Assembly (NCBI RefSeq): GCF_001570765.1
Contig: NZ_BCSH01000046.1
Span: 1 to 64,000, forward strand
Length of the DNA stretch: 64,000 nt
Direction of reading: 5' to 3'
Origin: Nocardiopsis listeri NBRC 13360
Lineage (GTDB): Bacteria > Actinomycetota > Actinomycetes > Streptosporangiales > Streptosporangiaceae
Made by a program: the position numbers and the translations under genes. The notes beneath the pieces were generated by a model. The model was given only the letters and a program-made list of their open reading frames with translations, searched no databases and had not been told where the DNA came from. Positions within the stretch are counted from its first letter, which is position 1. Every line of letters starts with the position of its first letter. Below, one piece after another: positions 16,639 to 25,765 of this stretch.

Positions 16639-17919
16639 CTACGGGTGTGCTTCTCGGCCCCCTGTCCACACCCTCGTGACCCTTCCGGTCAGCCGCATCC
16701 CAGCGTAGGGTCCCGGGTCGTCCTCGGGCACCAGCGTGGTCGCATCGTCGTCGAAGGCGAGCAGGTCCGCCTCGAACCCGGGCTGGATCCGGCCACGGGC
16801 CAGCCCCAGCAGGTCGGCGGGGCCTTGGGCGGTCCAGCGGGCCAGGTGGCTCAGGGTGAGGTTGCGTCGACGCGCGGCGGTCCACAACGCGGACAGACTC
16901 CACGGCAACGTGTACAACCCGATCGCCGGAAGATGGCCCGAACCGATGGTCCCCAGGGCCGACCCTGGTTCGAGGAGGGCGCTCCACAGCGCCTTGCGGT
17001 TGGCGTCCGAGCGCAGAGGCGGACGGCAGCCGCGCACCGGGGAGTCCGGCCCGGGGAACTCCGAGGGCAGGCACAGGTAGTGCGGACAGGTCTGTGCGCC
17101 CAGTTCCACCCCGGCCGCCTCCGCGGCCGACAACAGCGCCGCGCACTCGGCTGCGGTGAACGGGGCGATGTGGGTGCGCGCACCCACGACGCGGGCGGCG
17201 GAGATCACCCGTTCCAGCCCGCGACGTTCGGCCCGGGGCGGACGCTGTTCGGCACTGATCGGCGGGGCCCCGAGTTCGGTGGCGTCCTCGGCGTGCACGA
17301 TCAGCAGCGAGTCCAGGGTGGCGATCTCCACCATGGCCTTGCGCAGCCCGGAGTCGCTCAGCGCCGCCATGTCGGGGGCGCCCCCGTCCGACAGGGACGC
17401 TTGGAAGGCCACCACGCCACCGGCCTGGAGATCGGCCAGGTCCAGCGGGCCGGTGCCCTCGTTGACCCCGCCCAGGAACGCGACGGCCACAGGGGAACCG
17501 GCGGCGGCGCGTTGGTGGATCTGGAGGGAGTCCGCGCAGGTGAGGGCGGGGCGCGCGGGCGCGGGGGCGACCACCATGCAGGTGACACCGCCGCGCAGGG
17601 CGGCGGCACCCGCCCGGTGGTAGGAGCGGGCCAGTTCCTCACCGGGTGCGTGCACCCCGGTACCCAGGTCGACCGCCCCGGGCAATAGGGGCCGATCCCC
17701 GAGGTCGACGATCCGTGGACCGGGCCCTTCGGGCCGTTGGGATCCGGATCGTTCGACTTCGACTCGACCTGGTCGATCCGAGGACACGGGCGGGCCGATG
17801 ATCGAGCGGTACGGCAGCACCGCCTCGATGCGGCCTTCGCGGACGGCCACGTCCGCCGCCTCGGTCCCCTCGGGGACCACCACTCGTGTCGAACGGATGA
17901 CGGTATCGAAATCGGGCAT
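16639..17919 (-). CDS. Allantoinase/dihydroorotase-like amidohydrolase, metal ligands lost
   Basis: A 426-residue protein with the cyclic amidohydrolase plan: an N-terminal strand domain ([20 protein letters not shown]), a barrel, and the closing [17 protein letters not shown] typical of allantoinase/dihydroorotase. The dinuclear metal site is missing. The HxH motif after LPGAVD reads GTG, the carboxylated-lysine position (GFKxF) reads AFQAS, the second barrel histidine reads THIAPFT, and the SDHSP block reads GSGHLP; only HAED keeps its histidine. It is therefore likely a non-catalytic or re-purposed protein. ATG 17919 has GGGGGAG just upstream. The gap to ald downstream is 137 bases. No pyrimidine genes are nearby, so a PyrC role is unsupported. 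Confidence 0.8.
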   Translation of the reverse strand: MPDFDTVIRSTRVVVPEGTEAADVAVREGRIEAVLPYRSIIGPPVSSDRPGRVEVERSGSQRPEGPGPRIVDLGDRPLLPGAVDLGTGVHAPGEELARSYHRAGAAALRGGVTCMVVAPAPARPALTCADSLQIHQRAAAGSPVAVAFLGGVNEGTGPLDLADLQAGGVVAFQASLSDGGAPDMAALSDSGLRKAMVEIATLDSLLIVHAEDATELGAPPISAEQRPPRAERRGLERVISAARVVGARTHIAPFTAAECAALLSAAEAAGVELGAQTCPHYLCLPSEFPGPDSPVRGCRPPLRSDANRKALWSALLEPGSALGTIGSGHLPAIGLYTLPWSLSALWTAARRRNLTLSHLARWTAQGPADLLGLARGRIQPGFEADLLAFDDDATTLVPEDDPGPYAGMRLTGRVTRVWTGGREAHP

Positions 17920-18246
17920 CGCTCCCCCTTCGGGCGCAGGGCTCGGGTCAGGGTGAGAGGTGTCGAGGAGGGGACGGAGCAGGGACTCGTCGGGGCGTCG
18001 AGCGTATCGCGTGGAGCCCCTTCGTATGGGGGAAACATCACCAACAGGGTCGCTTTCACGTACTGGTCGGGCCCCTGGAGCGGTCGATCGGGTGCCAAGT
18101 CCGACACTGCGTAGTAAACGGACTAACCTTGATCGCGGTGTTCCTCCGTGCGGCCCCTGCCGGACCCCGATCTGCACAGCAAGCGGTGGCCATCACGGCC
18201 GAGAGCCCTGACCTGCTGTTGACCGCACTCGAAGACGGAGTGGCAC
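17920..18246. other. Divergent intergenic region, amidohydrolase-like / CopD-CtaG
   Basis: 327 bases between divergent starts. A small inverted repeat TAGT-N6-ACTA lies at 18112-18125. I see no convincing coding sequence, terminator or copper-box, and no clear promoter hexamers. Confidence 0.4.
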
Positions 18247-20331
18247 GTGGCTCCTCCCGCACAGAACGACAATTCCCCGATCAAGACCCACCAGAACGAA
18301 GCCGACCTGCCCCCGGGCACCGGTGTCGTACCGATCTTCGCCGTGATCATCGCCCTGGTCTGCGCTATTTTCCTGGGCTCCACCCTGGTCATCGGCGGTT
18401 CGGTCTTCGCCAGGGTCATCCCGGGCCTGCCCGACGCCGGCGAGGCCGTGCGCTGGGGCATGCCGATCGCGAAGACCCTCATGAACGTCGGGGCCGTCCT
18501 GACGATCGGCCTGTTGGTGATGGCGACCCTGCTGCTGCCCTCCTACAAGGGGCGCCTGTCCGACCAGGCCATCGGCTACGTACGCGCCGCCACCTGGGCC
18601 TCCCTGGGCTGGACCGTGGCCGCCGTGGCGACCCTGTATTTCCAGGCCTCCGAGTTCCTCGCCAAGCCCATGGGCCAGGTCTCGATCGACGAGGTGACCG
18701 CCTTCGCGGGTTCGGTCTCCAGCGGCATCGCCCTGATGTTCGTCATCTTGATCACGACCGGAATCGCACTGTTCGGTCGTACCTGCACCGGCGCCACCCC
18801 CGGTCTGTGGCTGCTCGTGGCCTCCCTGGTCGCGGTCACCCCGCCGGCCCTGACGGGGCACTCGGCCTCCTCGGGCTCCCACGAACTCGCGGTCACCGGC
18901 CTGGCCCTGCACCTGGTCTCCATCTGTGTGTGGGTGGGCGGTCTGGCCGCGGTCACCTACCACGCGGTACGGACCGATGGCGAGGCGCCGGCCACCGCCG
19001 CGCACAGGTTCAGCCGCATGGCGCTGTGGGCCTACGTCGGGGTCGCCATCAGTGGTGCCGCCAGCGCCCTGGCCCGCCTCTACTCCCTGGAACACCTGTT
19101 CTTCACCGAGTACGGGCTCTTCATCGTGGCCAAGGTCGTGCTGTTCGTCGTCCTCGGCGGGTTCGGCTACGCGCACCGCAAATGGACGGTGAACCGGATC
19201 GCCGGTGCGCCGGAGGGCAAGGAGGGCCACGCCTTCCGCCGTTGGAACTTCATCCGGCTCTCCGGGGTCGAGGTCATCATCATGGCCGCGGTCATGGGGA
19301 TCTCCGTGGGGCTGGGTCGCACCGCTCCGCCCCCGCCGCTGGAGAGCACCGTCGACCCGGCCGCCGCCATCCTGGGCTTCACCATCCCGTCCGCCATGAG
19401 CATGCAGAACCTGCTCACCCTGTGGCGCCCCGACCTGTTCTTCATCATGTTCGTGGTCGTCGCCGGAGGCCTGTACCTGGGGGGTGTGCACCGGCTGGTC
19501 AAGCGGGGCGACAAGTGGCCGATCGGACGCCTCGTCGCCTTCCTCCTGGGGCTGTCGACCATCGTCCTGGTCCAGCTCACCGGCTTCGCCACCTACGCGA
19601 TGATCATGTTCTCGGCGCACATGATCCAGCACATGGTGCTGGCCATGGTCACCCCGATCCTGTTGGTGCTGGGCGCACCGGCCACCCTGGCCCTGCGTGC
19701 CCTGAAGCCGGCCGAGCAACGGGGCGACCGGGGGCCGCGCGAATGGCTCAACTCCTTCCTCAACAGCCGCTACTCGAAGTTCGTCACCCACCCCGCGGTG
19801 GCCGCGCCGATCTTCGTGCTCAGTCTGTACGCCCTCTACTTCACGCCGCTGTTCGGCATGCTCATGAGCGACCACCTCGGTCACATGTTCATGGGCGTGC
19901 ACTTCCTCGTCTCGGGCTTCCTCTTCTACTGGGTGATCATCGGTGTCGACCCGGCCCCGCGGAAGGTCCCGTTCCTGCTGAGGCTGCTGTTGCTGCTGGT
20001 GGTGATGGGTTTCCACGCCTTCTTCGGCATCGCCATCATGGAACAGGCCACGCCCATCGCGGCGGAGTACTACGACCGGCTCGAGATCCCGTGGATGCAG
20101 GACCCGATGGCCGACCAGTACAAGGGAGGCGGCATCGCCTGGGCGCTGGGCGAGATCCCCACACTCCTGGTGATGCTGGCGCTGGTGGTGCAGTGGTCGC
20201 GTGACGACGAACGGCAAGAACGTCGTCGGCAGCGGCACAGCAGCCGCGGCGATTCCGACGACTCCGACATGGACGCCTACAACGAGTACCTGGCCGAGCT
20301 CGACCGTCGGTCCCGGCAACAGCCGAACTGA
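18247..20331 (+). CDS. Fused CopD copper-import and CtaG cytochrome c oxidase assembly membrane protein
   Basis: A 694-residue polytopic protein. The N-terminal half (about residues 30-370) is CopD-like, with eight or nine helices and GHSASSGSHELAVTGLALHL followed by SICVWVGGL, a pattern associated with copper handling. The C-terminal half (about 380-660) is CtaG-like (caa3 oxidase assembly), with the conserved MFSAHMIQHMVLAMVTP, HLGHMFMGVHFLVSGF and GFHAFFGIAIM histidine/methionine segments. Likely role: delivering copper to the oxidase or through the membrane. Such fusions are common in actinomycetes. GTG 18247 has GGAG upstream. The last 40 residues are charged and cytoplasmic. Closed by the hairpin at 20357-20390. 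Confidence 0.9.
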   Translation: MAPPAQNDNSPIKTHQNEADLPPGTGVVPIFAVIIALVCAIFLGSTLVIGGSVFARVIPGLPDAGEAVRWGMPIAKTLMNVGAVLTIGLLVMATLLLPSYKGRLSDQAIGYVRAATWASLGWTVAAVATLYFQASEFLAKPMGQVSIDEVTAFAGSVSSGIALMFVILITTGIALFGRTCTGATPGLWLLVASLVAVTPPALTGHSASSGSHELAVTGLALHLVSICVWVGGLAAVTYHAVRTDGEAPATAAHRFSRMALWAYVGVAISGAASALARLYSLEHLFFTEYGLFIVAKVVLFVVLGGFGYAHRKWTVNRIAGAPEGKEGHAFRRWNFIRLSGVEVIIMAAVMGISVGLGRTAPPPPLESTVDPAAAILGFTIPSAMSMQNLLTLWRPDLFFIMFVVVAGGLYLGGVHRLVKRGDKWPIGRLVAFLLGLSTIVLVQLTGFATYAMIMFSAHMIQHMVLAMVTPILLVLGAPATLALRALKPAEQRGDRGPREWLNSFLNSRYSKFVTHPAVAAPIFVLSLYALYFTPLFGMLMSDHLGHMFMGVHFLVSGFLFYWVIIGVDPAPRKVPFLLRLLLLLVVMGFHAFFGIAIMEQATPIAAEYYDRLEIPWMQDPMADQYKGGGIAWALGEIPTLLVMLALVVQWSRDDERQERRRQRHSSRGDSDDSDMDAYNEYLAELDRRSRQQPN

Positions 20332-20356
20332 CCCCGACCCGCGGTCGATCCTTCAC

Positions 20357-20390
20357 GGGCCCCCTTCCCGCAGTGCGGGAAAGGGGGCCC
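20357..20390. terminator. Bidirectional hairpin terminator
   Basis: Fifteen-base arm GGGCCCCCTTCCCGC (20357-20371) pairs with 20375-20390, with one bulged A and a three-base loop, between two converging genes. Confidence 0.85.
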
Positions 20391-20408
20391 GACCCTTGTT
20401 CGCGTCGG

Positions 20409-20936
20409 TCACAGCTCAGGGGAGGCGGTGATGAGGCTCCGGGCGGTCTGGATCGCGGTCTCACAGGCGTCGTCCGCGCTGACCTGGACGAACAGGCTGT
20501 GTTCGTCGGAGGTGGCCAACCCCAGGTTGCAGGAGTCGGGGAAGGCCTCGGTGTAGCCGGGATAGCCCTCCACCGCCACGTACTCGTACGCCTCACCGCC
20601 CTCGAACGCCGCCGAGAGGGCGCGGGGGACCGGCGGCTCGTCCTCCTCGGCGTCGGGGTCGTGGGTCTCCACCCGCACGTCCACGCTGGAGTCGACCGCG
20701 TCGGTGAAGAAGCAGTTGTCGTCCGACTGCGGGCTGCCGCTACCGCCCTCGGCGAGCAGACCCAGTTCGATCGCGGTCTCGTCGGTCAACAGGTCACAGG
20801 GGTGCCGGACGCTCGGATCCAGAGGAGGCACGTCGAACTGGTCGATGGAGTCCCGGTCGGCCAGGTCGACCTCGCCGCCGCAACCGCCGACCAGCATGGC
20901 CGTCACGGCCACGGCCGCCCATCTCCATCCGCGCAT
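20409..20936 (-). CDS. DUF3558-type lipoprotein
   Basis: A 175-residue secreted lipoprotein. A basic N-terminus and hydrophobic core end in the lipobox LVGGC (Cys about 19), followed by an acidic linker. The domain has the layout of actinobacterial DUF3558 proteins: PCDLLTDETAIELGL near residue 47, NCFFTD and a late CETAIQTARSL, with four cysteines outside the lipobox that could form disulfides. DUF3558 has no settled function. It is a single-gene unit on the minus strand, bounded by hairpins on both sides. Confidence 0.75.
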   Translation of the reverse strand: MRGWRWAAVAVTAMLVGGCGGEVDLADRDSIDQFDVPPLDPSVRHPCDLLTDETAIELGLLAEGGSGSPQSDDNCFFTDAVDSSVDVRVETHDPDAEEDEPPVPRALSAAFEGGEAYEYVAVEGYPGYTEAFPDSCNLGLATSDEHSLFVQVSADDACETAIQTARSLITASPEL

Positions 20937-20960
20937 CCCGCCGCCTTCCGCCCAACGAAG

Positions 20961-20988
20961 CCGGGGCTCCCCGATCGGGGAACCCCGG
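20961..20988 (-). terminator. Hairpin terminator of the small membrane protein gene
   Basis: Thirteen-base arms CCGGGGCTCCCCG and CGGGGAACCCCGG with one mismatch and a very short loop, about 70 bases after the stop of the minus-strand gene at 21061. Confidence 0.7.
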
Positions 20989-21060
20989 CACGAAGCTACA
21001 GAGCGTCGCCGCCTCCGGCGTCCTTGTGGCCGGAAACGGTCACGGGGATGGACGCCGGGT

Positions 21061-21489
21061 TCAGGAGATGAAGGCGGTCACACCGGTCACCAGGAGCGCC
21101 ATGGCCAGACAGACCACCAGGCCGCCCACCAGCACCGAAGGGGTGGGTTTGATCCCCGTCAACCCGGTTCGGCCACTCACCAGGGCCTGACGACGCGCCA
21201 CCATCGGCAGCATGGCCGCGTTGACCGCGTACATCACGATCGCCACGACGCTCGCTCCGGCGAAGCCCACCCAGAAACCGGCGCCCGCCGACATCTCGTT
21301 CAGGGCGGTCAACGCGGGCAGCACCACCCACAGCACGATCGAGGCGACTCCGAAGGCGGTGAGCGACCGGGGAGTGGACCCTCGGGAACTCCCCGACACC
21401 ACGAGCAGCAGGCCGAGCAGGGCCGCCACCAGGATGGCGCCCCCGATTCCGAACACGACGATGTTGACCAGCGAATTCACGTTGGTCAT
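21061..21489 (-). CDS. Small four-helix membrane protein, function unknown
   Basis: A 142-residue protein with four evident membrane helices (VNIVVFGIGGAILVAALLGL, then ASIVLWVVLPALTAL, then GASVVAIVMYAVNAAML, then SVLVGGLVVCLAMALLVTGV) and short loops. I do not recognise a family, and there is no motif suggesting transport or enzymatic activity. It follows sbcC on the same strand but is separated from it by a very strong hairpin, so it is probably transcribed separately. Confidence 0.7.
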   Translation of the reverse strand: MTNVNSLVNIVVFGIGGAILVAALLGLLLVVSGSSRGSTPRSLTAFGVASIVLWVVLPALTALNEMSAGAGFWVGFAGASVVAIVMYAVNAAMLPMVARRQALVSGRTGLTGIKPTPSVLVGGLVVCLAMALLVTGVTAFIS

Positions 21490-21493
21490 TGTC

Positions 21494-21540
21494 CCACCGC
21501 CGCTCGGGCACCCCGACCCGGGGTGCCCGAGCGGCGGTGG
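21494..21540 (-). terminator. Very strong hairpin terminator of the sbcDC operon
   Basis: Perfect 21-bp stem (21494-21514 with 21520-21540) and five-base loop GACCC, starting five bases after the sbcC stop on the minus strand. It ends four bases before the next gene's start codon. Confidence 0.9.
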
Positions 21541-21545
21541 TCGGG

Positions 21546-24533
21546 TCAGCCGTGGTGTTCCACGCTCGAACCGGCGGCGCTCTTGCGCACGGTCAACCGC
21601 GTGGTCACCCGTCGGCGCAGGTCCGCGACGTGGCTCACCACACCCACGGCCCGGCCGCCGTCGCGCAGCCGGTCCAGCACGTCCAAGACCTCTTCCAAGG
21701 TGTCCTCGTCCAGGGTCCCGAACCCCTCATCGACGAACAGGGTGTCGATCTCGGTGCCGCCGGCCTCCGCGGTGGCCACGTCGCCCAACCCCAGGGCCAG
21801 CGCCAACGAGCTGAAGAAGGTCTCTCCGCCCGACAACGTCGCCGGATCGCGTTCCACCCCGGTCCAGGAGTCCACCACACGCATGCCCAGACCACCCGCG
21901 GAACGGGCCCGACCGTCTCCGGCGGCCTTGTCGACGGTGTAGCGCAGTTCGTAACGGCCGTCCGACATGGTCAGTAGTCGGTCGTTGGCGGCCGCCACCA
22001 CCTGCTCCAGTCGGGCCGCCAAGACGTAGGCGGACAACCGCACGCTGTCGGTGTTGTCCGGGGACGTGCCCGCGGCCAGGGTGCTCAGCCCCTGCGCGAT
22101 CGCGTAGCGGCGCAGCACCGGCTCCGAACCCGCCATCCGGTCGGCCAGCTCGGTGCGCAGAGCGGCCAACCGGCGTGCCCGGTCGGCGAACATGCCCTGC
22201 CAGGTCAGGACACGTTCGGCGGCGTGCTCGGTGGTGGCGGCCACGGTCTCCAACGCGAGCAGGTCCGGTGGCTCCTGCTGCGCGGCGGCCACGAGTTCGG
22301 GATCGGCCAGGCGTTCCTGGACCGCCGCCCATTGGTCGTCGAAGTCACGAGCGCGACGGCGTAGATCCCGGCGGTCCCGATCCTCCAACGCGGCCTCCAG
22401 GACCTCGGCCTCGTCGGTGAACCCGGCATCGGACCTGGCCTCCTCGGCCTCGGCCTCGGCGGCGAGCAGCTCCTCGGCGGCCCGCGCGCGCTGGTCCATC
22501 GCCTCGGCGGTCCCGCGCAACAGGTCGGCCTCACCGGTCAGTCGCGCGATGCGTTCGGGCAGGCCGACGTCGTCTCCGCGGGCCTCGTCCAGCAGGATGG
22601 TGAGTCGTTCGTGTTCTGCCTCAGCGCCTTCCCGACGAGTGCGGAACTCGCCCTCCTGCCGGCCCAACACGCCCACACGTTCCTCGGTGTGCCGCAGTTC
22701 CTCGCGCAGCTGGGCCAGTTCCTGTTCCAGACGCTTGCGCTCACCGGCGGCGGCGCGCGCCTCGGTCAGCCGGGTCCGCTCGGCCACGACCTCCTCGTCC
22801 GCGCGCGCGACGGTGCGGCCCTCGGCGACCCGGGCCTCGGTCTCCAGCCGGCCCCGCAGCCGCACCACCGTGCTCTCGGCCGTCGACCGCTCCGTCGCGG
22901 CACGCTCCGCGGTGACCTGGGCCTCCTTCTCCTCGTCGGCGGAGACCAGACCCTCCTCACTCGGAACCGCGGGGGAGGGATGTTCGGTCGACCCGCACAC
23001 CGAGCACGCCGACCCCCGCGCCAGGTCGGTGGCGAGCTCGGCCGCCATCTGTCGGATCCGTCGCTCCCGCAGGTCCTGTGCGTGGTCCCGGGCCCGCTGA
23101 GCGGTGTCCACGGCCACGTGCCGGCTCTCCTGCGCCCGCTCCAGTTCCACGGTGAGCCGTTCGTGCTCCACCGCGGCCAGACGACGTTTCTCCGCCAGCG
23201 TCAGCGCGTCCTGGGCGACCTCCACCAGCCCGGCGCGTTCGCGAACCTGCTCCAGCTCCCGCTCGACCGTGGCCACCCGGTCCGGCAGTACCCGGGCGCG
23301 TTCCTCGGCCCGCTCGGTCTCGGAGCGGACCCCGGTCAGACGCCGCTCCAGGTCGGCCAGTTCCCCGCGCAGTGCCCGGCGGCGTTCGGCGTCACCACGC
23401 AGCAGCTCCAACCGGGCCAGCTCGTCGCGTCGCCCCCGCTCGGCGGTGCGCAAGGCCTCCGCGCCGGTCGAGGTGGTCACGTCCAGGTCGGGCAGGCCCG
23501 CCACCAGTGACAACCGGTCGGTGAGGGCCAGTTCCGCCTTGTCCAACTCGGTGCGGCGATGGTCACGTGCGCGCAGGAACGGCAGCACGGCGTCGGTGCG
23601 CTCCGCGGCGATCAGGCGTTCCTCGGAACGGGTGCGCCAGGGCCGGTGTCCCTCCAGCAGCGCGCTTCGCTCCCGGGCCTGGTCGAGCCGGGTACGCCGG
23701 TCCCGCAGCGAGCGCCCGTCGGCCAGCGCCTGTCGGGCCCGGTCCCGGGCGAGCGTGAACTCACCGGTGAGCGGCTCGGCGTCCCGAACGGTCGCGGCGG
23801 TGACCACGGCCAGCTCGGTGGCCCAGGCCCTCAACTCGGCCGGGTCCGATTCCTGTGGCATGGTGGAGCGGCCCACCTCGGCGATCCGACCGGCGACCTC
23901 GCGTACCCGTTCCTCGGCCGAACGCACCTCGCGTTCGAGCCTGCGAGTGTGTCCGCCCAGCCATTCCTCCACGTCCCGGAAGACCCGGGTGTTGAAGATC
24001 CGCTCCAGGGACTTGCGGCGGTCGTCCGACTTGGCCCGTAGGAACTGGGCGAAGTCGCCCTGGGGCAGCATGACGATCTGGCAGAACTGGGTGAGGGTGA
24101 GCCCCACCTGGTCGCCGATGAACTGCCCGGCCTCGTCCGGGCGGGTGGTGACCGGCTGCCACGTTCCCGCCAACAACTCCTGGACCACCACCTTCTGGTT
24201 CTGGGTGACGGTGCCGGTGCCGCGCTTCTTGGGACGCTCCCAACGGGGCTTGCGGTCGATCCGGATCCGGCGCCCCCGGATGGTGAACTCCAAGGTCACC
24301 TCCGGCTCCAGGTCCGGTGGCGCGTGGTCGCTCTTGGGAGAGCGATCCTTGCTGCGGGCCCCGGGCACGCTTCCGTACAGCGCGAAACAGACAGCGTCCA
24401 GCACGGAGGTCTTGCCGGCCCCGGTGGGACCATGGATGAGGAAGAGCCCGCCTTGACCGAGACGGTCGAAGTCCACACGTTCGGTACCGGCGAAGGGGCC
24501 GAACGCGGTCATGGTGAGATCGTGCAGGCGCAT
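21546..24533 (-). CDS. sbcC: SbcC, ATPase subunit of the SbcCD DNA nuclease
   Basis: A 995-residue SMC-like protein (Rad50 counterpart) that, with SbcD, opens and cuts hairpins and protein-blocked DNA ends. The N-terminal Walker A is HGPTGAGKTSVLDAV near residue 36. A long coiled coil is interrupted midway by the zinc hook SACSVCGSTEHPSP (CxxC). The C-terminal lobe has the signature LSGGETFFSSLALALGLGD, Walker B IDTLFVDEGFG and a D-loop. ATG 24533 shares one base with the sbcD stop (TGATG), so translation is coupled. Length and all ATPase motifs are normal. It ends at the strong hairpin 21494-21540. Confidence 0.96.
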   Translation of the reverse strand: MRLHDLTMTAFGPFAGTERVDFDRLGQGGLFLIHGPTGAGKTSVLDAVCFALYGSVPGARSKDRSPKSDHAPPDLEPEVTLEFTIRGRRIRIDRKPRWERPKKRGTGTVTQNQKVVVQELLAGTWQPVTTRPDEAGQFIGDQVGLTLTQFCQIVMLPQGDFAQFLRAKSDDRRKSLERIFNTRVFRDVEEWLGGHTRRLEREVRSAEERVREVAGRIAEVGRSTMPQESDPAELRAWATELAVVTAATVRDAEPLTGEFTLARDRARQALADGRSLRDRRTRLDQARERSALLEGHRPWRTRSEERLIAAERTDAVLPFLRARDHRRTELDKAELALTDRLSLVAGLPDLDVTTSTGAEALRTAERGRRDELARLELLRGDAERRRALRGELADLERRLTGVRSETERAEERARVLPDRVATVERELEQVRERAGLVEVAQDALTLAEKRRLAAVEHERLTVELERAQESRHVAVDTAQRARDHAQDLRERRIRQMAAELATDLARGSACSVCGSTEHPSPAVPSEEGLVSADEEKEAQVTAERAATERSTAESTVVRLRGRLETEARVAEGRTVARADEEVVAERTRLTEARAAAGERKRLEQELAQLREELRHTEERVGVLGRQEGEFRTRREGAEAEHERLTILLDEARGDDVGLPERIARLTGEADLLRGTAEAMDQRARAAEELLAAEAEAEEARSDAGFTDEAEVLEAALEDRDRRDLRRRARDFDDQWAAVQERLADPELVAAAQQEPPDLLALETVAATTEHAAERVLTWQGMFADRARRLAALRTELADRMAGSEPVLRRYAIAQGLSTLAAGTSPDNTDSVRLSAYVLAARLEQVVAAANDRLLTMSDGRYELRYTVDKAAGDGRARSAGGLGMRVVDSWTGVERDPATLSGGETFFSSLALALGLGDVATAEAGGTEIDTLFVDEGFGTLDEDTLEEVLDVLDRLRDGGRAVGVVSHVADLRRRVTTRLTVRKSAAGSSVEHHG

Positions 24534-25690
24534 CAGTTGATCCCTTCCTGGAGCCGGACCTCTTCGACGGCCCGGTCCACGAGCGCGCGCTCGTCCGGGG
24601 TGGCGGGTGTGCCGCGGGCCCATTCGACGAAGTCCGCGACCACGTCGCGTTCGGGGCGTTCGGCGATCGCGCCGGTGACGGGTCGCCGATCGGGGGCACC
24701 GCCCTCGGGGGCGAACTCCAACAACAGGGCGTGGGGGAACCGCTCGCGCAGCCGTTCCATGGGCCGGGCCGGTCGACGCGGGTCGGTGAGGGTGACCTGT
24801 AGCCAGTGGCCGGTGTAACGCTCCCAGTCGGTGCCGGTGAGCAGGTCGTCGAGGCGCCCACGGATCCGGGCGAGAGGGCGCGGCACCGGGGCGTCCACGA
24901 ACTCGGCCCCGGCGAACCCGTCGGTGTCCAACTCCACCACCCAGCAGCCCTTGCGGTGGTGTTCCTCGGAGAAGGAGTAGGCCAACGGGCTGCCGGGGTA
25001 ACGCACGGTGGGGGTGATGGTCTGTCGGCCGTGCAGGTGGCCCAGAGCGACGTAGTCGACCCCGTCGTAGATCGAGGCGGGCACGTGCGAGGCACCGCCC
25101 ACGGAGATGTCGCGTTCGCTGTCGGAGCCCTCGCCGCCGGTGACGAAGGCGTGCGAGAGCACCACCGAACGGGTGCCGGGGCGCTCGTCCAGGTCGGCCC
25201 GGATCAGCCCCATGGCGTGTCCGATCACCGCGGGGTGCCCACGCTCGGTCAGGTCCCAGTGGTGCCGGGCGATCTCCGGTTCCAGGTAGGGGATGCCGTA
25301 GAAGGCGACCGGTCCGTGCTCGTCGTCGATGACCACCGGTTCGCCCACGCCCTCCAAGGAACTGCGCAGGTGGATCCCGGCGGCGTCGATGAGGTCGGTG
25401 GCGAAGGCCATGCGGGTGAGGGAGTCGTGGTTGCCGCTGATCAGCACGGCGCGCGCCCCGGTCGCGCGGATCCGTCCCAACGCCCGGTCGAACAGGCGCA
25501 CGGCGTCCACCGGTGGCAGGGCGCGGTCGTAGAGGTCCCCGGCGACCACGACCACGTCGATCCGTTCGGCGTGGATGGTGTCGACGAGGTGGTCAAGGAA
25601 CGCGGCCTGGGCGTCGATGAGGTTCTCCCGGTGGAAGGAGCGACCCAGGTGCCAGTCCGATGTGTGCAGCAGGCGCATGGAACTGGACAT
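24533..25690 (-). CDS. sbcD: SbcD, nuclease subunit of SbcCD
   Basis: A 385-residue Mre11-like calcineurin-type phosphoesterase giving the Mn-dependent nuclease activity of SbcCD. The motifs are in order: DWHLGRSFH at the N-terminus, GDLYDRALPP, SGNHDSL, a VLSHAFV histidine, and GHLHGRQ. A C-terminal capping and SbcC-binding part follows. Start choice lies between ATG 25690 (MSSSMRLLHTSDWHLG) and ATG 25678 (MRLLHTSDWHLG); neither has a strong ribosome binding site, and I list the longer. First gene of the sbcDC operon. Confidence 0.95.
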   Translation of the reverse strand: MSSSMRLLHTSDWHLGRSFHRENLIDAQAAFLDHLVDTIHAERIDVVVVAGDLYDRALPPVDAVRLFDRALGRIRATGARAVLISGNHDSLTRMAFATDLIDAAGIHLRSSLEGVGEPVVIDDEHGPVAFYGIPYLEPEIARHHWDLTERGHPAVIGHAMGLIRADLDERPGTRSVVLSHAFVTGGEGSDSERDISVGGASHVPASIYDGVDYVALGHLHGRQTITPTVRYPGSPLAYSFSEEHHRKGCWVVELDTDGFAGAEFVDAPVPRPLARIRGRLDDLLTGTDWERYTGHWLQVTLTDPRRPARPMERLRERFPHALLLEFAPEGGAPDRRPVTGAIAERPERDVVADFVEWARGTPATPDERALVDRAVEEVRLQEGIN

Positions 25691-25765
25691 TACCCAAGTA
25701 GTGGGTGTCCCCGCCCGGGGAACCGGTGACCCTGTGGACGACCCACACCGGGTCACCGGTCGGGG

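Noticed and set aside
16639-17919. PyrC (dihydroorotase) identity for the amidohydrolase-like gene
   Set aside because: The metal ligands are missing, the N-terminus is closer to allantoinase, and no pyrimidine biosynthesis genes surround it.
18193-20319. A 708-codon open frame antisense to the CopD/CtaG gene
   Set aside because: Its composition (Gln, His, Arg, Gly, Asp runs) is a reverse-strand shadow of GC-rich codons. The plus-strand protein is a recognisable family. Similar antisense frames at 45205-47028 and 2642-4024 were dropped for the same reason.
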